Position numbers and translations under genes: made by a program. The notes beneath the pieces were generated by a model. The model did no database searches. It saw only the letters and a list, made by a program, of their open reading frames with translations, and was not told the DNA's origin. From Govania unica (GTDB lineage Bacteria; Pseudomonadota; Alphaproteobacteria; Sphingomonadales; Govanellaceae): a stretch of DNA of 64,000 nt. Below, one piece after another: positions 33,367 to 42,094 of this stretch. Each line of letters begins with the position of its first letter. Position 1 is the first letter of the stretch. Location: contig NZ_JANWOI010000004.1 of NCBI RefSeq assembly GCF_027920805.1, positions 248,001 to 312,000 on the forward strand, in the 5' to 3' direction.

Positions 33367-35244
33367 ATGAATGTGCAGGAAACCGTCGCCGACCGTGATA
33401 GCCGGGCCCTCGAGTCCGTCGTCATCCGCTTTGCCGGGGACTCGGGCGACGGTATGCAATTGACCGGCTCCCAGTTCACGGTCTCGACCGCTCTGGCCGG
33501 CAGCGATCTCGCCACCTTCCCGGATTTTCCCGCAGAAATTCGTGCTCCCACCGGCACCACCTTTGGCGTCTCGGCGTTCCAGATCAATTTCGGTTCGACC
33601 CAGGTTCTGACCGCCGGGGACGAACCTGATGTGCTGGTGGTCATGAACCCGGCGGCGCTCAGGGTCAATCTCGGCGATCTGGCCGAGGGCGGGATTTTGA
33701 TTGCCGACTCGGGGGCGTTCAGCGAGCGCAATCTGCAAAAGGCGGGCTATGCGCAGAATCCCCTGAAGGACGGCACGGTTAAATCCTATCAACTGCTTGA
33801 GCTGGATATTTCGGCGCTGACGCTTGAGGCGGTGAAGCCTTATGGGCTGTCGAACAAGGAGGCGCTGCGCTGCAAGAATCTGTGGACGCTCGGGCTTACG
33901 CTCTGGATGTTTGATCGCCCGCGTGCGCCGGTGCTCGATTGGCTCACGGCCAAATTCGCCAAGCGGCCGGATCTTGCCGATGCCAACCGGGCGGCGCTCA
34001 ATGCCGGGCATATCTTTGGCGAGGCGGCGGAGCTTGCGGGCACGCTCAAGCATTATTCCGTTGGTCGGGCGCAGTTGGAGCCCGGGACATATCGCACGGT
34101 GACGGGAGGCCAGGCGCTCGCCTGGGGGCTTGTGGCCGGGGCGGAGAAGGCGGGGTTGCCGCTGTTTTTCGGGTCCTATCCGATTACCCCGGCGTCGCCG
34201 ATCCTCCATCAGCTGTCGATGATGAAGGAATTCGGCGTCACCACCTTTCAGGCCGAGGATGAAATCGCCGCCGTCTGTTCCGCCATCGGGGCGTCTTATG
34301 CGGGGGCGCTTGGGGTGACATCGAGTTCGGGGCCCGGCGTGGCCTTGAAGGGCGAGGCCATCGGGCTTGCCATTTCAACCGAATTGCCGCTGGTGATCGT
34401 CAATACCCAGCGCGCCGGACCGTCGACGGGGATGCCGACCAAGACCGAACAGTCGGACCTTTATCAGTCGGTGTTCGGACGCAATGGCGATGCGCCGCTT
34501 GCGGTGCTGGCGGCGGCCAAGCCATCCGATTGTTTCGGGCTGGCGATCGAGGCGGCGCGCATTGCCACCAAATATATGACTCCGGTCATTCTGTTGTCGG
34601 ACGGCTATATCGCCAATGCAGCGGCACCGTGGAAACTGCCGGATGTGGAGGCGATTCCGGCCTTTCCCGTGACCCATCGACAGGATCCGGAAGGCTTCCA
34701 GCCCTATCTGCGCGATCCCGAGACGCTGGCCCGGGTCTGGGCGGTGCCGGGGACGCCCGGGCTCATGCATCGCATTGGCGGCATCGAGAAGAATTACAGC
34801 AGCGGCCATATCTCCTATGACCCGGCGAACCATCAGAAGATGACCGACACCCGGCGCAATAAAATTCTGGGCATTGCCCGCGATCAGCCGCTGCAGACGG
34901 TGGAGACCGGGGGCGAGCGCGGGCGGCTGGCGGTGGTCGGTTGGGGGTCGACCTATGGCCCCATCGAACAGGCGGTGCGGCGGGCCCGGGCCGAGGGGCT
35001 TGATGTGAGCCATATCCATATCCGCCAGATCTGGCCGTTGCCGCTTAATTTGGGTGACTTGCTGCGCGGGTTTGATCAGGTGCTGGTGCCTGAGATGAAC
35101 ACGGGTCAGCTTTTGACCCTGCTCAGGAGCGAATATCTGGTTCCGGCTCAGGGGCTTAACAAGGTGTCAGGGCAGCCGTTTAAAATCACCGAAGTGCTGG
35201 GTGCCATCCGCGCCCGGTTGGCGGTGGCAGGAGACAGCGCATGA
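33367..35244 (+). CDS. korA: 2-oxoglutarate:ferredoxin oxidoreductase, alpha (gamma-alpha fused) subunit
   Basis: Cytoplasmic subunit of 625 residues in which the gamma domain (residues about 15-190, RFAGDSGDGMQLTGSQF) is fused to the alpha domain (from about 225, GGQALAWGLVAGAEKAG). With KorB it decarboxylates 2-oxoglutarate to succinyl-CoA while reducing ferredoxin, or runs in reverse. The fused layout matches the oxygen-tolerant enzymes of aerobes such as mycobacteria. Overlaps korB by 4 nt. A related substrate such as pyruvate cannot be ruled out from sequence. Confidence 0.9.
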   Translation: MNVQETVADRDSRALESVVIRFAGDSGDGMQLTGSQFTVSTALAGSDLATFPDFPAEIRAPTGTTFGVSAFQINFGSTQVLTAGDEPDVLVVMNPAALRVNLGDLAEGGILIADSGAFSERNLQKAGYAQNPLKDGTVKSYQLLELDISALTLEAVKPYGLSNKEALRCKNLWTLGLTLWMFDRPRAPVLDWLTAKFAKRPDLADANRAALNAGHIFGEAAELAGTLKHYSVGRAQLEPGTYRTVTGGQALAWGLVAGAEKAGLPLFFGSYPITPASPILHQLSMMKEFGVTTFQAEDEIAAVCSAIGASYAGALGVTSSSGPGVALKGEAIGLAISTELPLVIVNTQRAGPSTGMPTKTEQSDLYQSVFGRNGDAPLAVLAAAKPSDCFGLAIEAARIATKYMTPVILLSDGYIANAAAPWKLPDVEAIPAFPVTHRQDPEGFQPYLRDPETLARVWAVPGTPGLMHRIGGIEKNYSSGHISYDPANHQKMTDTRRNKILGIARDQPLQTVETGGERGRLAVVGWGSTYGPIEQAVRRARAEGLDVSHIHIRQIWPLPLNLGDLLRGFDQVLVPEMNTGQLLTLLRSEYLVPAQGLNKVSGQPFKITEVLGAIRARLAVAGDSA

Positions 35245-36257
35245 ATGAGATCACGGCGCTTCAACCGAAGGATTTCGCCTCCGATCAGGAAGTGCGCTGG
35301 TGTCCGGGATGCGGCGATTATGCCATTCTGAAAGCCGTGCAGAAGACACTGGCCGAGATCGGCGCGCGGCCGGAGCGGACGGTGTTCGTGTCGGGGATCG
35401 GCTGTTCCTCGCGCTTTCCTTATTATATGGCGACTTATGGGTTCCATACCATTCACGGCCGGGCCCCGGCCTTTGCCGCCGGGATCAAGCTGACCAATCC
35501 GGACCTTGACGTGTGGATCGTCACCGGCGACGGCGATGGATTGTCTATCGGCGGCAATCATCTGCTGCATGTGTTGCGGCGCAATCTCGATGTGCAGATA
35601 TTGCTGTTCAACAACGAGATTTACGGCCTGACCAAGGGGCAGTATTCGCCGACCTCCCGCATTGGCACGCGCACGCCGTCGACGCCTACGGGGTCGCTCG
35701 ATGCGCCGTTGAGCCCCTGCGGTTTTGCCCTTGGGGCCGGGGCGCGGTTCATTGCCCGGGGCATTGATACGGCGCAAAAGGAGCTGCCGGGTATTTTCGC
35801 CCGCGCCCATGCCCATAAGGGGGCCTCCTTTGTGGAGATTTTCCAGAATTGCATCGTCTATAACGACGGCGTGTTCGATGCCTTTACTGAAAAGGCGGCG
35901 GCGGCCGACAACCAGCTTCTGGTCAGTCATGGCGAGCCGCTGCTGTTTGGCAAGGACCGGCAAAAGGGACTGCGGTTGAAGCCCGGCGGGTTTGATATGG
36001 AGGTTGTGACGATCGGAGAAAATGGCGTCAGGCTTGGCGATATTCTGGTTCATGACGAAACCAGCAAGACGCTGGCGCATTTGCTGATCGATCTGGTGCG
36101 GCCGACCTTCCCCATGGTGCTCGGGGTGATTTACAACAATCCGGCGCCGTCCTATGAGACCGCGGTCCGGGGTCAGGTCGAGGCCGCCGAGGCCGCAAAG
36201 CCGAAAGCCAGCCTCAACGCCCTGCTGCGCGCGGGACGGACCTGGGAGGTTTCGTAA
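35241..36257 (+). CDS. korB: 2-oxoglutarate:ferredoxin oxidoreductase, beta subunit
   Basis: Thiamine-diphosphate and [4Fe-4S] subunit of 338 residues. Cluster ligands begin with C21 and C24 in RWCPGCGDYAIL and continue in VSGIGCSSRFPYY. The ThDP motif starts VTGDGDGLSIGGNHLLH near residue 94 and ends LLFNN. ATGA overlap with korA indicates coupled translation. A ferredoxin gene is not adjacent. A 32-bp perfect inverted repeat follows the stop. Confidence 0.92.
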   Translation: MNEITALQPKDFASDQEVRWCPGCGDYAILKAVQKTLAEIGARPERTVFVSGIGCSSRFPYYMATYGFHTIHGRAPAFAAGIKLTNPDLDVWIVTGDGDGLSIGGNHLLHVLRRNLDVQILLFNNEIYGLTKGQYSPTSRIGTRTPSTPTGSLDAPLSPCGFALGAGARFIARGIDTAQKELPGIFARAHAHKGASFVEIFQNCIVYNDGVFDAFTEKAAAADNQLLVSHGEPLLFGKDRQKGLRLKPGGFDMEVVTIGENGVRLGDILVHDETSKTLAHLLIDLVRPTFPMVLGVIYNNPAPSYETAVRGQVEAAEAAKPKASLNALLRAGRTWEVS

Positions 36258-36275
36258 GGTCGCCCACCCCCGTGT

Positions 36276-36362
36276 CGTCATTGCGAGGCGCAGCCGAAGC
36301 AATCCAGTCTTGCCTTGGGAAAGTGAAGGGCTGGATTGCTTCGGCTGCGCCTCGCAATGACG
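36276..36362. repeat. Perfect inverted pair of repeat elements between korB and its convergent neighbour
   Basis: Arms 36276-36307 and 36331-36362 are exact reverse complements over 32 bp, with a 23-nt spacer. They belong to the GCAATGACG / CTGGATTGCTTCGG type. The pair fills the gap between korB and the convergent gene and could serve as a two-way transcription stop. Confidence 0.88.
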
Positions 36363-36375
36363 GGTGGGGTGGGAG

Positions 36376-36726
36376 TTAGAATTTTTCCTGTCCGCGTATA
36401 CGAAAGTCGTCGGGGAAGTCTCGATAGAGGGCGAAGGTTGCGGTCTTCACCCGGGCGTTGACGGCGTGATGGATGGTTTCTACCGGGTCCTCGCGGGTAG
36501 CGGCGGCACCGAAGGCGCGGTCGAGCTGGGCCAGATTTTCAATTTCGATCATGATATGAAACTCCCCCAACCCTGCGGGGGCGAGGCCGAGCTTGCGGCG
36601 CATGAGCCGGAAGCCGGCGATGAGCTGCGCCTCCTTCATATGGCCAAGAAATCGGCTTATGGCCTCGGCGAAGTCGGTATCGCTTTCGCCATCCTTGAGA
36701 TCGCACCAGACATGATAGAGATCCAT
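36376..36726 (-). CDS. Conserved hypothetical protein (possibly DUF6614)
   Basis: Cytoplasmic protein of 116 residues from ATG 36726, preceded by GGGAGGA. Pattern MDLYHVWCDLKDGESDTDFA, FHIMIEIENLAQLDRAF and ATFALYRDFPDDFRIRGQE suggests a small alpha/beta dimeric barrel; from memory this corresponds to DUF6614, which I could not check. Divergent from the ECF sigma gene across about 100 bp. No function known. Confidence 0.75.
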   Translation of the reverse strand: MDLYHVWCDLKDGESDTDFAEAISRFLGHMKEAQLIAGFRLMRRKLGLAPAGLGEFHIMIEIENLAQLDRAFGAAATREDPVETIHHAVNARVKTATFALYRDFPDDFRIRGQEKF

Positions 36727-36824
36727 CAAAATTCCTCCCTGTGACCGCGCAGGATTTTGCATCCGTGGATCGTATATTGTCCAGACGGTTAAAGAACGCC
36801 ACACTCTGACAACACGGGAGACCA

Positions 36825-37436
36825 ATGGCAGGACGGTTGGCGGTAGTGATCAAGGACGAGGTGACCGCAGAGGCAGCGGAGATCGAGAGTGACGAGGCGT
36901 TGATCGCCGCCGTCGCGATCGGTGACCGGCAGGCCTTTGCCAGTTTGGTCGATCGTCACAGTGATCGCGCCTTTGGTTTTGCCGTGAGGATCGTGCGGGT
37001 GGCGGCGGAAGCCGAGGATGCGGTGCAGGAAGCCTTTCTCAAGGTCTGGACCGAGGCCGGGCGTTATAAGGCGGATCGCGGGCGCTTTGCTCCCTGGTTT
37101 TACCGCGTGCTTTATAACCATTGCGTCGACCGGCTGCGCCGCAAGACGCCGGTGCCTTACGAGGATCTGTCGGATCACCCCTCGACGGACCCGGATCCGG
37201 AGATGATGGCGGCGACGGCCATGCGCCAGCGCAAGGTGAGTGCGGCCTTGGACCAATTACCGGAACGTCAGCGCACGGCGGTGTTGCTGTGTTATTTCCA
37301 GGGCCTGTCGAACCGCGAGGCGGCGGAGGTGATGGAGGTCGGGGTCAAGGGACTTGAAGCCTTGCTGGTGCGGGCGCGGCGACAGTTGGCGGAGACATTG
37401 AAGGGGTTTGAAGGGGGCGAGGACGGAAGGCTGTGA
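36825..37436 (+). CDS. ECF RNA polymerase sigma factor
   Basis: Sigma-70 family protein of 203 residues with region 2 (about 28-95, DRQAFASLVDRHSDRAFGFA, then AEDAVQEAFLKVW) and region 4 (about 145-195, LDQLPERQRTAVLLCYFQGL). GGGAGA precedes ATG 36825. Followed with overlap by a membrane anti-sigma candidate and a periplasmic metal-sensor-like protein, a layout like cnrH with cnrY/cnrX. Probably recognises its own promoter, but I could not pick out a convincing -35/-10 pair. Confidence 0.92.
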   Translation: MAGRLAVVIKDEVTAEAAEIESDEALIAAVAIGDRQAFASLVDRHSDRAFGFAVRIVRVAAEAEDAVQEAFLKVWTEAGRYKADRGRFAPWFYRVLYNHCVDRLRRKTPVPYEDLSDHPSTDPDPEMMAATAMRQRKVSAALDQLPERQRTAVLLCYFQGLSNREAAEVMEVGVKGLEALLVRARRQLAETLKGFEGGEDGRL

Positions 37437-37885
37437 CGGTGATGAAACTGGAAGATTTTGAGGCCATGCTGGCCTGCCATGGTGCGGATGCCCGTGACTG
37501 GCCGCTCGATAACCGAATGGCGGCGGAGGCTCTGTTGCGCTCGTCGCCCGAGGCGCGCGCGCTGCTTGCGGAGGCGCGGGCCGTGGACCGGTTGTTGTCC
37601 GAGATCCCGGACCCTCAAGCCCCGGCGCGGTTGAAGGGCGATATTCTGGCCCGGGTGAACGCTGAGATCATAGCGCGGGCTGCATCTGCTCCGGCGCGGC
37701 GGGTTGGTTTCATGCGGCGCTTCTGGCCACAGATGATCGGTTTTGCGGCGGCGTCGCTTCTTGGGGTCATGGTCGGGGCCAAGACGGTAGCCCCGCTGCC
37801 GGACGATATGGCCGATGCGAGCGCCTATGTGCTTGGTTATGACGGGGCGGCGATCAGCCTGTCGATGAATGAGGATCAGCAATGA
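37433..37885 (+). CDS. Putative membrane anti-sigma factor
   Basis: Protein of about 150 residues with a cytoplasmic N-terminal part (MLACHGADARDWPLDNRMAA), one membrane segment near residues 98-118 (MIGFAAASLLGVMVGA) and a short periplasmic tail. It lacks the zinc-binding HxxxCxxC motif. Identification as anti-sigma rests on topology and on the position directly after, and overlapping, the ECF sigma gene. GTG 37433, GTG 37439 or ATG 37442 could be the start. Confidence 0.7.
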   Translation: MTVMKLEDFEAMLACHGADARDWPLDNRMAAEALLRSSPEARALLAEARAVDRLLSEIPDPQAPARLKGDILARVNAEIIARAASAPARRVGFMRRFWPQMIGFAAASLLGVMVGAKTVAPLPDDMADASAYVLGYDGAAISLSMNEDQQ

Positions 37886-38412
37886 GCCCGGATATAAGGA
37901 CCGAACAATTGCCCAAAAAGTCGAGCGCCCTCAAATGGCCGCTGGTGGCGTCGCTGGCCGTCAATTTGTTTCTGGGTGGAATTTTGATCGGTCACGTCTA
38001 TTCCGAGGGGCTCAGTCATTTTTTCAAACAGTCGCGACCGACACCCTATATGACGCAGGACCTGTCGCCGGACGCACGGGCGGTCGCCAAAACCGTGTTC
38101 GCGGCCCATGCGCCGCGCGTTCATGAATTATGGAAAGAGTTGCGCGAGGAACGCAAGATTTTGCAGAACCGCTTCAGCGCCGAGGATTTCGATGAAGCTG
38201 AAGCACAAAAGGCTTTGGCAGAAATGGGGCGTCTGGACAGCCTGATACAGGCAGAATTCCATAAGGCGACGCTGGAAATCGCCCGTCAATTGCCGCCCGA
38301 GGAACGCCGCAAGCTCAATCTGCGCTGGAAACGTGAACAGCGCGAACATCATCCGGGCAAAGGCTCCTGCGGAAAGGATGAACCGCCCGCACGGCCGGGC
38401 GGGGGAGCCTGA
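37882..38412 (+). CDS. Periplasmic heavy-metal-sensor-like protein (membrane-anchored)
   Basis: Protein of 176 residues with an N-terminal membrane anchor (residues 19-38) and a helical periplasmic domain like CnrX/ZraP-type metal sensors. Potential metal ligands include H46, H76, H81, E82, M115 and H127, and the tail REHHPGKGSCGKDE (residues 154-167) has two adjacent His and a Cys. Overlaps the anti-sigma gene by 4 nt (ATGA). Probably the sensing arm of the ECF module; the metal is unknown. Confidence 0.75.
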   Translation: MSPDIRTEQLPKKSSALKWPLVASLAVNLFLGGILIGHVYSEGLSHFFKQSRPTPYMTQDLSPDARAVAKTVFAAHAPRVHELWKELREERKILQNRFSAEDFDEAEAQKALAEMGRLDSLIQAEFHKATLEIARQLPPEERRKLNLRWKREQREHHPGKGSCGKDEPPARPGGGA

Positions 38413-38417
38413 GGGGA

Positions 38418-38760
38418 GGCTGGATCCTGTCGCTGCGCTCAGGATGACGATGTTAGATAATGAACTGTCATTGCCGGGCTTGACCCGGCAACCCATCTGG
38501 CCGCCGCCCATTTGGTTGAAGCATGGATGACCGGGTCAAGCCCGGTCATGACAGCTTTTTTGGATAGCCGGTGATACAGTTTTCCGTATAACCGCGATAT
38601 GAACCGTTCGTGCTGAGGAAGCCCCGTTAGGGGCTGTCTCGAAGCACGTGCCCCGGGACCTCGCCCTTCGAGACGCCCTGACGGGCTCCTCAGGGCGAAC
38701 GGTGCTTAATTAATGGATCAGTAGTGAACTGTCATGCTCGGGCTTGACAGTTCAGGCCCT
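38418..38760. repeat. Gap filled with several repeat types
   Basis: No gene in 38413-38761. Elements seen in order: CTGGATCCTGTCGCTGCGCT to AGGATGACG (38419-38449); TGTCATTGCCGGGCTTGACC to GGCAACCCA (38468-38495); ACCGGGTCAAGCCCGG to TCATGACAG (38529-38553); two GTGCTTCGAGACG-type arms (38607-38648 and 38667-38701); and a short fragment ending GGGCTTGACAG (38734-38753). Confidence 0.8.
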
Positions 38761-38761
38761 C

Positions 38762-39658
38762 TCAGGCCGGGATGTTGGGCAGGTGGGTGCGGGTTACGCC
38801 GGTTTCGGCCATGACTTTTTTCCAATAGGCGCGGATCAGGTCCTGGGCGGCTAGACCGGGTTCTCCGTTGCCGACGGGATGGCCGTCGATCTGGACCACC
38901 GGAAGGGCGAAGGCCGTTGAGCTGGTAATGAAGGCTTCGCGCGCGTCCTTGGCCTCGGCGACGGTGAAGGAGCGTTCTTCGAGTTTCAGGCCAAGGTCGC
39001 GGATGACCTCAAGCAGCATGAGCCGGGTAATGCCGGGCAGGATGTCCGGGCCGAGGGCACGGGTGACGATGACCCCGTCCCTGGTGACGATCCAGGCATT
39101 GGTGGAACTGCCTTCGGTGACATGGCCGTTGCCGTCGACAAGCCAGGCTTCAAAGGCGCCGGCCTCGCGGGCCTGCTGCTTGGCGAGGATGTTTGGCAAT
39201 AGCGCGATGGATTTGATGTCGCGCCGGGCCCAGCGCTGATCGGTCTGGGTGATGACCGCGATCCCGCTGGAGGCACGGTCGATGATCTTGCCAAAATCCA
39301 TGGCTTTCGCGGTCATGACCAGCGCCGGACGGGTGCCCTCGGCCGGGAACGGATGGTCGCGGCGGGCGACGCCACGGGTCACCTGAATATACAACAGCCC
39401 GTTGCGGATGCGGTTCTTCGTCACCATCTGGCGCATGATCACCCGGAACGGTCCGCGCGCCATCGGCGTGGCAATGCGCAATTCCCTGAGCGAGCGGGCC
39501 AGGCGGTCGAGATGGGGGTCTTCGTCCAGAAGCCTGCCGTTCAGGATGGCGCAGACTTCATACACGCCGTCGGCGAATTGATAGCCGCGGTCTTCTACAT
39601 GAACCACAGCCTGATCATGGGGGACATATTGGCCGTTTACATAGGCGATGCGTGACAA
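38762..39658 (-). CDS. D-amino-acid (D-alanine) transaminase, class IV
   Basis: PLP fold-type IV aminotransferase of 298 residues. The PLP lysine is K149 in RWARRDIKSIALLPN. N-terminal VHVEDRGYQFADGVYEVCAI and the LVDGNGHVTEGSSTNAWIV block are typical of D-alanine transaminase, which interconverts D-Ala and D-Glu for the cell wall. The start codon is TTG 39658, chosen because AAGGAG lies six bases before it. No murI or alr gene is nearby; branched-chain or aminodeoxychorismate lyase roles are less likely. Confidence 0.9.
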   Translation of the reverse strand: MSRIAYVNGQYVPHDQAVVHVEDRGYQFADGVYEVCAILNGRLLDEDPHLDRLARSLRELRIATPMARGPFRVIMRQMVTKNRIRNGLLYIQVTRGVARRDHPFPAEGTRPALVMTAKAMDFGKIIDRASSGIAVITQTDQRWARRDIKSIALLPNILAKQQAREAGAFEAWLVDGNGHVTEGSSTNAWIVTRDGVIVTRALGPDILPGITRLMLLEVIRDLGLKLEERSFTVAEAKDAREAFITSSTAFALPVVQIDGHPVGNGEPGLAAQDLIRAYWKKVMAETGVTRTHLPNIPA

Positions 39659-39862
39659 GGCCGGCTCCTTGAGGAACGGGTGATGGGATTATTTATCGCT
39701 AACCGAAATGCCGGTGCGGTGCAAGAGGCGGTCAAAGTCCTGCCATAAGTCTTTGAGATAATTTTAAGTGTTTCAGGCTAACGTCGCGCAGCTTACTGTA
39801 GGCGGATGGTCCAGACCCATGCCAGACGCCATAACTGAGCTTTCTTTTGGAGACTTCGCGAC

Positions 39863-41173
39863 TTGTATCAGCAGATCATTGCCAATCCGATTCCGAACCT
39901 GCCGCAGGAAGTGACCCGGCTCAATGAAGCGCTTGAGGCGATCCGTGCGGGCTATCACGCAGGCAATGAACCGCTGTTGAGTCTGCCATCGGCGCGCGAC
40001 GATCTGACCGCGATCCGCACCCTGGCCGACCATTTGCGGGAAAATTTCAGTGATGTGGTGATTTTGGGCACCGGCGGATCGAGCCTCGGTGCACAGGCTC
40101 TGACCGCCCTGAAAGGCTTGCAACTGTCACGCGACGAGGCGGTGACCCGGCTGCATTTCCCCGATAATCTCGGTTCCCACAGCATGGAGACCTTTCTGCG
40201 CGACCTCAATCTGCGGCGCACCCATTTTGTGGTGATCTCCAAATCCGGCGGCACGGCTGAGACGCTGGCGCAATTCATCGCCTGTTTCTCGGCCATGCGG
40301 CTGCGGCTGACGCGGCGCGATCTGCCGCAACATTTCACTCTGATCGTCGAGCCCGGGGACAATCCGCTGCGCCGCTTTGCCAAGCGCTGGAAACTGACGG
40401 TCCATGATCATGATCCGAAACTTGGCGGGCGCTATTCAGTGTTTTCGCTGGTCGGGATGCTGCCCGCCATGATCGCCGACCTTGACGCCGTGGCCGTGCG
40501 TGAGGGCGCCGAGCATGTGTTGTTGCAGGCAGTCAACGCCCGCAGAAGCCATGAGGTGCCGGCAGCGGTCGGCGCCGGGTTGATTTATGCCCTCAAAGCC
40601 ACCCGCGACATCAATATCAATGTGCTGATGCCCTATGACGGGCGGCTTGAGCGGTTTGCCGCCTGGTACCAGCAGCTTTGGGCCGAAAGCGTTGGCAAGA
40701 ACGGGCGCGGCACAACCCCGGTGCGGGCGCTCGGTCCGGTCGATCAGCACAGCCAGCTGCAATTGTTTCTAGACGGCCCGGCCGACAAGTTTTTCACCAT
40801 CATCACCACCGACCAAAGCGGCGAAGGCCCGGTGATCGACAGTGCACTGGCCGATGATCCGGATCTTGGCTATCTCGCCGGGCGCACCATTGGCGATCTC
40901 GTGACCGCCGAGGGGCTTGCGACCATCGCCGCCCTGAAGGCGCGTGGCTGCCCCATCCGTCACATCCAGTTGAAACAGATCAACGAGCGCACGCTTGGGG
41001 CGCTGATGATGCATTTCATGCTGGAAACGGTGATCGGGGCGCATCTTTTCGAGGTCAACGCCTATGATCAGCCTGCCGTGGAGCTTGGCAAGCAGCTCAC
41101 GCGGGAGTATTTGAAGGCAGGCCGTGGCCCACTCGCCATCGACAGTGATGCCGCTGTCAAAGTTGTTCATTAA
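39863..41173 (+). CDS. pgi: Glucose-6-phosphate isomerase
   Basis: Cytoplasmic isomerase of 436 residues, of the shorter bacterial type, interconverting glucose-6-P and fructose-6-P. Phosphosugar-binding motifs are LGTGGSSLGAQAL and ISKSGGTAETL; the C-terminal signature includes LKQINERTLGALMMHF. Start is TTG 39863 with TTGGAGA nine bases upstream. It heads a run of sugar-nucleotide genes (galU, ugd). Confidence 0.92.
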   Translation: MYQQIIANPIPNLPQEVTRLNEALEAIRAGYHAGNEPLLSLPSARDDLTAIRTLADHLRENFSDVVILGTGGSSLGAQALTALKGLQLSRDEAVTRLHFPDNLGSHSMETFLRDLNLRRTHFVVISKSGGTAETLAQFIACFSAMRLRLTRRDLPQHFTLIVEPGDNPLRRFAKRWKLTVHDHDPKLGGRYSVFSLVGMLPAMIADLDAVAVREGAEHVLLQAVNARRSHEVPAAVGAGLIYALKATRDININVLMPYDGRLERFAAWYQQLWAESVGKNGRGTTPVRALGPVDQHSQLQLFLDGPADKFFTIITTDQSGEGPVIDSALADDPDLGYLAGRTIGDLVTAEGLATIAALKARGCPIRHIQLKQINERTLGALMMHFMLETVIGAHLFEVNAYDQPAVELGKQLTREYLKAGRGPLAIDSDAAVKVVH

Positions 41174-41203
41174 CCTTCCGAGATGTTCCTGAGAGATCAA
41201 GTC

Positions 41204-42073
41204 ATGAAGCCCGTTAAGAAAGCAATTCTCCCGGTGGCGGGGCTCGGCACTCGCTTTTTGCCGGCGACCAAAGCCATGCCCAAGGAAATGCTGACGGTGG
41301 TCGACAAGCCGCTTATTCAATATGCGGTGGAGGAAGCGCGGGCGGCTGGAATCGAGGATATCATTTTCGTCACCGGGCGCGGCAAGTCGGCGCTTGAGGA
41401 TCATTTCGACCATTCCTACGAGCTTGAAAGCATTCTGGCGGCGCGCGGCAAGACCGACGTGCTTGAGGATCTCTATTCGCTTCTGCCTGAGGAAGGACGC
41501 ATCAGTTATACCCGTCAGCAAGTGCCGCTTGGGCTTGGGCATGCGGTCTGGTGTGCGCGTAATCTGGTGGGGGATGAGCCGTTCGCGGTGATCCTCGCCG
41601 ACGATCTGGTGCATGCGCCGGTACCCTGCCTTGGTCAGATGGTCGAAGCTTATCATGAGGTTGGCGGCAATATCGTGGCGGTGATGGATGTGCCGCGTGA
41701 TCAGACCAATCGCTATGGCATCCTGTCGCCGGGGGCTGAACGCGGGCGGCTTGTGGAGGTCAAGGGGCTGGTGGAAAAACCGGCGCCGGAGGTTGCGCCG
41801 TCGACGCTATCGGTCATTGGCCGTTATATCCTGCAACCGGAAGTGTTTGGCCATCTGTCGGACCGGCAGAAAGGGGCCGGTGGGGAGATCCAGTTGACGG
41901 ATTCGCTTGCGCGGCTCATCGGGCAGCAGCCGTTTCATGGCTTCCGTTTTGATGGCGTGCGCTATGACTGTGGCGACAAGGTCGGCTTTCTGACCGCCAA
42001 TATCGCCCTTGCGCTTGATCGTCCGGACTTGCGTGCGGGCGTTCAGGACTATATCAGCACACTGAAGTTTTAA
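41204..42073 (+). CDS. galU: UTP-glucose-1-phosphate uridylyltransferase
   Basis: Nucleotidyltransferase of 289 residues making UDP-glucose from glucose-1-P and UTP. N-terminal KAILPVAGLGTRFLPATKAM holds the nucleotide loop; KEMLTVVDKPLIQYAVEEA and later GGEIQLTDSL are family marks. GAGAGA precedes ATG 41204. It supplies the substrate of Ugd just downstream. Confidence 0.95.
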   Translation: MKPVKKAILPVAGLGTRFLPATKAMPKEMLTVVDKPLIQYAVEEARAAGIEDIIFVTGRGKSALEDHFDHSYELESILAARGKTDVLEDLYSLLPEEGRISYTRQQVPLGLGHAVWCARNLVGDEPFAVILADDLVHAPVPCLGQMVEAYHEVGGNIVAVMDVPRDQTNRYGILSPGAERGRLVEVKGLVEKPAPEVAPSTLSVIGRYILQPEVFGHLSDRQKGAGGEIQLTDSLARLIGQQPFHGFRFDGVRYDCGDKVGFLTANIALALDRPDLRAGVQDYISTLKF

Positions 42074-42094
42074 TCGATAAAGGGGGCTTGGCCC

